Source of the DNA: Thermoplasmata archaeon
GTDB lineage: Archaea; Thermoplasmatota; Thermoplasmata; Thermoplasmatales; GCA-001856825
Assembly (NCBI GenBank): GCA_021816725.1
Contig: JAKAXD010000001.1
Coordinates: 124,001-188,000 of the forward strand
Reading direction: 5' to 3'
Length of the DNA: 64,000 nucleotides
Made by a program: the position numbers and the translations under genes. Positions 60,246-64,000 of this stretch are shown here, in pieces. A model generated the notes under the pieces. The model was not told where the DNA came from. It was given only the letters and a program-made list of their open reading frames with translations, and did not search any database. How positions within the stretch are numbered: position 1 is the first letter of the stretch; every line of letters begins with the position of its first letter.

Positions 60246-61373
60246 TCACGCTCCCTCTTCCTTCAGCATCATCCTCGTGATTATAAGTTTCTCCACTTCC
60301 GTCGTCCCTTCCCATATGTCCAGTATCTTTGCGTCCCTGAAGAACCTCTCAAGGTCTGTCGTCAGTCCGTGCAATGACATGAGCTCCATTGCTCTCCTTG
60401 TTGAAAAGACCGCCGTATCTGCGGCATAATATTTCGACATGCTTGTAATTATGGGGTTGGGGGTGAACTTGAATAGGTAGGAAGCCGCCTTGTAAGTTAG
60501 GTTCCTTGCCGCCTCAACCCTTGTTGCTATTTCCGCAATTGCAAGCTGCAGATTTTCATTCAGCTCCCCTGTCTCTGACATTTCGCCGTATTTCTTTGAG
60601 TATTCTACAAGTCTGTCGAGTGCCCCATGGGCAATACCCAGACCCTGGGCTGCAACATATATCCTGCTTATGTTGAAGAACGTCATGATGTAATAGAATC
60701 CCTTTCCCTCTTCTCCCACAATATTCTCCTTCGGTACGCGAACGTTGTTGAATATGAGTTCAGCAGTATTCGTTGCCCTCACCCCCAGTTTACCGTGAAG
60801 CTTGTTCACCGCAAATCCTGGGCTCTTTGCATCTACCACAAAGACGCTCAACCCCCTGTGTTTCTTCTCCGAGGATGGTGGAGGGCTAGTCCTTGCAAGG
60901 ACAAGGAAGTAATCTGCGATCTGGCCGTTGCTGATGAACATCTTCCCTCCGTTCAGGATGTAGGTATCTCCATCCAGTCTAGCCTCAGTCTTGATGTTTG
61001 CAACGTCCGACCCTCCTCCAGGCTCAGTAACGCCCAGTCCTAGCGTCTTCTGGCCGGCGAACACGGGATTCATGTACTTCTCCTTCTGTTCATCATTTCC
61101 AAAGAGCATGAATATCTCTGACCCGAAGGCCGATATTGTCACGGAAATACCGAGACCCGGGTCCCTGCGCACAAGTTCCTCTATCGTAACAAGGACTTTC
61201 CACGGGTTGGAAAAGTCAAGTATTTTCTCCTTTTTCGATATTGCAACTATGTCAGTTGGAAACTGTTCTTCCCTGTCTGACCTTTCAGCTACTTCCTCCG
61301 TGAAATGTGTTCTTGCAAATTCCTTTGCCTTTCCTATTGCTTCCTTAGCCTCATCACTCAGTTCGAAATCCAT
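60246..61373 (-). CDS. Acyl-CoA dehydrogenase
   Basis: LGVTEPGGGSDVANIKTEA, LMSLHGLTTDLERFFRDAKILDIWEGTTEV. Confidence 0.95.
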   Translation of the reverse strand: MDFELSDEAKEAIGKAKEFARTHFTEEVAERSDREEQFPTDIVAISKKEKILDFSNPWKVLVTIEELVRRDPGLGISVTISAFGSEIFMLFGNDEQKEKYMNPVFAGQKTLGLGVTEPGGGSDVANIKTEARLDGDTYILNGGKMFISNGQIADYFLVLARTSPPPSSEKKHRGLSVFVVDAKSPGFAVNKLHGKLGVRATNTAELIFNNVRVPKENIVGEEGKGFYYIMTFFNISRIYVAAQGLGIAHGALDRLVEYSKKYGEMSETGELNENLQLAIAEIATRVEAARNLTYKAASYLFKFTPNPIITSMSKYYAADTAVFSTRRAMELMSLHGLTTDLERFFRDAKILDIWEGTTEVEKLIITRMMLKEEGA

Positions 61374-61376
61374 TTT

Positions 61377-62582
61377 TTACACCTTCTCTATTAAGGCAGA
61401 ATAACCCTGCCCTCCTCCCACGCAAAGTGTCGCCATTCCCTTCTCCTTCCCCTTTAAATTCAGCAGTCTTGAGAGCGTTCCTGCGAGCCTCGCCCCGGAT
61501 GCTCCTAGAGGATGCCCGATAGCGATTGCGCCTCCATTGATATTTACCTTCTCTCTTGGTATATTCAGCTCCTTCATTGCGTTGAGCACTACGACTGCAA
61601 ATGCCTCGTTTATCTCCCACAGGTCAATATCGTCAGCTGTGAGGCCAGCACTAGCCAGTGCTTTCTTTGATGCCGGAACTGGGCCTTCTCCCATAATTGA
61701 CGGGTCCACAGCAGCCCATCCAAATGCGCTCACCTTCGAAATTGGCTTGAGTCCATACTCCTTCACCTTCTTCTCTGAGGCAAGCATGACGAGGGATGCT
61801 CCTGCATTTAGGGGTGAAGAGTTGCCCGCAGTAATAACGCCACCTTCCTTGAATGCTGGAGGAAGCTTCTTCATCTGCTCAACCGTGCCATCCTTCCTTA
61901 TTGACTGATCCTTGTCCACAACCTTCACTTCACCTTCTATTTCCACCTCTATGGGGAGAATTTCTCCCTTGAAGTAGCCTTCATCCTGAGCCTTAGAAGC
62001 TCGCATCTGGCTCTCGTATGCAAACTGGTCCATCACGTCCCTCTTAATGCCCTTTAGGGCAGCAAGCTTTTCAGCCGTCAACCCCATGTAAAATCCTGTC
62101 TTCATGTCATATTTCATGTATTCAGGCCTGAGGAGCAGCTTGAGATTTGGGCTTACCATCGGGTTGTCGCCCAACGGCACATGTGTCATATGCTCCATTC
62201 CGCCAGCCAGGACAATTTCAGAATTTCCAGTCATTATTTCCATCGTTCCTATCGTCACTGCGTTAAGAGAAGATGAACATGCCCTGTCTATTGCCATTGC
62301 CGGCACCTCCACTGGGAATCCCGCAAGTAGAAGTGGCTGCCTGCCACCGTACATCCAGTTCTCCCCAACCTGCAGGGCGGAGCCAAGTATCACATCGTTT
62401 ATCTCCTTGGGTTTCACGCCCGTCTCCTTCACAGAATCCTTCATTAATTCGGCAAGTGCTTCGTCCATCCTGATGTTGTTGAATACATCTTTTGACGGGT
62501 CGTTTGGCCTTGACCGAGAGAAAGCTGTTCTCTTGTAATATACAATATAAACTTCGTTTTCCTTTTCGCGCATCGGAACCAA
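61377..62582 (-). CDS. Acetyl-CoA C-acyltransferase (thiolase)
   Basis: RACSSSLNAV, NINGGAIAIGHPLGASGARL, CVGGGQGYSALIEKV. Confidence 0.95.
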   Translation of the reverse strand: MVPMREKENEVYIVYYKRTAFSRSRPNDPSKDVFNNIRMDEALAELMKDSVKETGVKPKEINDVILGSALQVGENWMYGGRQPLLLAGFPVEVPAMAIDRACSSSLNAVTIGTMEIMTGNSEIVLAGGMEHMTHVPLGDNPMVSPNLKLLLRPEYMKYDMKTGFYMGLTAEKLAALKGIKRDVMDQFAYESQMRASKAQDEGYFKGEILPIEVEIEGEVKVVDKDQSIRKDGTVEQMKKLPPAFKEGGVITAGNSSPLNAGASLVMLASEKKVKEYGLKPISKVSAFGWAAVDPSIMGEGPVPASKKALASAGLTADDIDLWEINEAFAVVVLNAMKELNIPREKVNINGGAIAIGHPLGASGARLAGTLSRLLNLKGKEKGMATLCVGGGQGYSALIEKV

Positions 62583-62636
62583 TCATTTATACAATTCTTC
62601 TATTTAATTCGTGGCGCTACTGTGGATAAAAAATTT

Positions 62637-63101
62637 TTACGAGGCTAAAATATTGATTACAACAGAACCAGCGTAACCATGATTTGGCGTCTTGATCGTG
62701 AGGGTGATAGTTTGCGTTGAGTGTGCCCCCATCTGGGCTGGAAGAGGGGCGCTTGTTCCCAAAAGGGTGAAGCCTCCTGTGGATATGGAAAATGATTCAA
62801 TCATCCTGGTTGAGTTTGCAGAATTTGATATTGGGAGAGTGAAATGGAACGTCTCCCCTGCATTGAGCGTCTTTACGTTCCAAGTAAAATTCTGGTACAT
62901 GTTTCCGAAGTATCCCTGCTGCGTTCCCGCATAGTCGATATGCACCTGAATTCCCATGACGTTCACGGTACCAACAGTGTTGAGCGAAAGACCCAAAAAG
63001 ACTGATACAGTAATGATGGAGACAACCACGCTGACTATGACGACTCTCCTCCTGTTCTTGTGCAACTCCTCAGTGACCGGAATCCTAACAGGTTCCATCA
63101 A
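62637..63101 (-). CDS. Membrane-anchored secreted protein
   Basis: N-terminal TM then a beta-rich extracytoplasmic region. Confidence 0.6.
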   Translation of the reverse strand: MMEPVRIPVTEELHKNRRRVVIVSVVVSIITVSVFLGLSLNTVGTVNVMGIQVHIDYAGTQQGYFGNMYQNFTWNVKTLNAGETFHFTLPISNSANSTRMIESFSISTGGFTLLGTSAPLPAQMGAHSTQTITLTIKTPNHGYAGSVVINILAS

Positions 63102-63228
63102 GATTCAGCAGTTCAGTCTTTCTTCATTTAAAAATTGAGTGGTAGTTTGACTCGCCTTAGGAAGAAAGAACAGTTAAGGTACCGGAAAAGAGTTATAATA
63201 ATGAAGACATTTTTGAATTAGACCTATA

Positions 63229-64000
63229 ATGGCTGCTGGAATAGTTAGTCCAACCCTTGTTTTTATACCAGAATTAGAACTCATAATCCTCTACGTGACC
63301 TCGTTCTCTGCAGCCATTTTCGTGCTCTACTGGTGGTACAGGTCATACAGATGTCTTGGCATTAGCATCACTGCAATACTTGACTACATAAGAAAGAACT
63401 GGAAGGCGATGATATCTCAGGCCCTCAGCTATGGTGCATTCCACAAGAAGACAGCCAAGAATGCTTATGCTGGGGTCATGCACCTGCTCATTTTCTACGG
63501 CATGCTCATCCTCTTCATCAGCACTTCCCTCATTGCACTTTCGCACGACATATTGAAGCCACTCTTCCATTTCGGGATACTGACAGGAACTTTCTACCTG
63601 AATTTTGAGGTATGGGCAAATACAGGCGGGCTCATGCTCATTGCCGGTCTCTGCATGGCGCTATATCGGAGGCTAGCTAAGAAGATAAAGCTGGAATCCG
63701 TGTTTGATGACTACATCCTGATCTCTGGGCTGATCATACTGTCCATAGAAGGTTTCTTCCTTGGGGCACTGAAGATAGCGCTCTTCAGGAACGGGTTCGA
63801 CATATACAGGTACATAGAATGGTATCTTTCCTACATCTTTCCGGCAGGCATGAACGTCAATACTGCCATACAGGTCTACAGGGAGTTGTGGCTTGTGCAC
63901 ATCCTGACGGCATTCGCCCTTGTCATATACCTTCCATTCTCGAAATTCTCCCACATAGCACTTTCATGGACTAATGTGGCTATCAAGAAATTCCATCCAA
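63229..64000 (+). CDS. Partial CDS open at the window edge: NarI/HdrE-like membrane cytochrome subunit, possibly fused to further domains
   Basis: MAAGIVSPTLVFIPELELIILYVTSFSAAIFVLYWWYR... multi-TM, reads through position 64000 without a stop; absent from the ORF track. Confidence 0.65.
   Translation, partial: MAAGIVSPTLVFIPELELIILYVTSFSAAIFVLYWWYRSYRCLGISITAILDYIRKNWKAMISQALSYGAFHKKTAKNAYAGVMHLLIFYGMLILFISTSLIALSHDILKPLFHFGILTGTFYLNFEVWANTGGLMLIAGLCMALYRRLAKKIKLESVFDDYILISGLIILSIEGFFLGALKIALFRNGFDIYRYIEWYLSYIFPAGMNVNTAIQVYRELWLVHILTAFALVIYLPFSKFSHIALSWTNVAIKKFHP

Overview
This 64 kb window looks archaeal and is probably from Thermoplasmatales; that assignment is an inference from gene content. 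The left (about 0.2-7.7 kb) and right (about 41-64 kb) flanks are ordinary chromosome. The left flank has a cytochrome b/Rieske/cupredoxin cluster, a LigB-type dioxygenase and an AMP-forming ligase. The right flank has Sat, GT2, radical SAM, a K+ channel, ArcS, an FtsZ-like gene with an RHH gene, NAC, CCA-adding enzyme, TIM, Bcp and a fatty-acid beta-oxidation cluster. The middle (about 7.8-41.1 kb) is accessory DNA. It contains two TPR genes around two disrupted IS110-family transposases, a frameshifted IS256-family transposase, and two integrated elements in tandem at the 3' end of a tRNA-Lys(CTT) gene. An identical 13-bp att core (acgggcccgaggg) occurs at 20346, 34049 and 41067. Each element has an integrase just inside its distal att, and a truncated third integrase diverges from the distal site. 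The most notable signal is in the 13.7-kb element. A roughly 0.7-0.9 kb non-coding module with repeats and inverted repeats occurs twice (about 25.38-26.32 kb and 27.56-28.29 kb) around an unknown two-gene membrane cassette. The left copy carries a truncated 3' remnant of the gene that is intact next to the right copy. The same element encodes one convincing and one possible Sm/Hfq-like protein, a DNA methyltransferase fused to a PD-(D/E)XK-like nuclease domain, and a HEPN-like gene between about 70-bp direct repeats. All calls come from reading the sequence; no database search was run.
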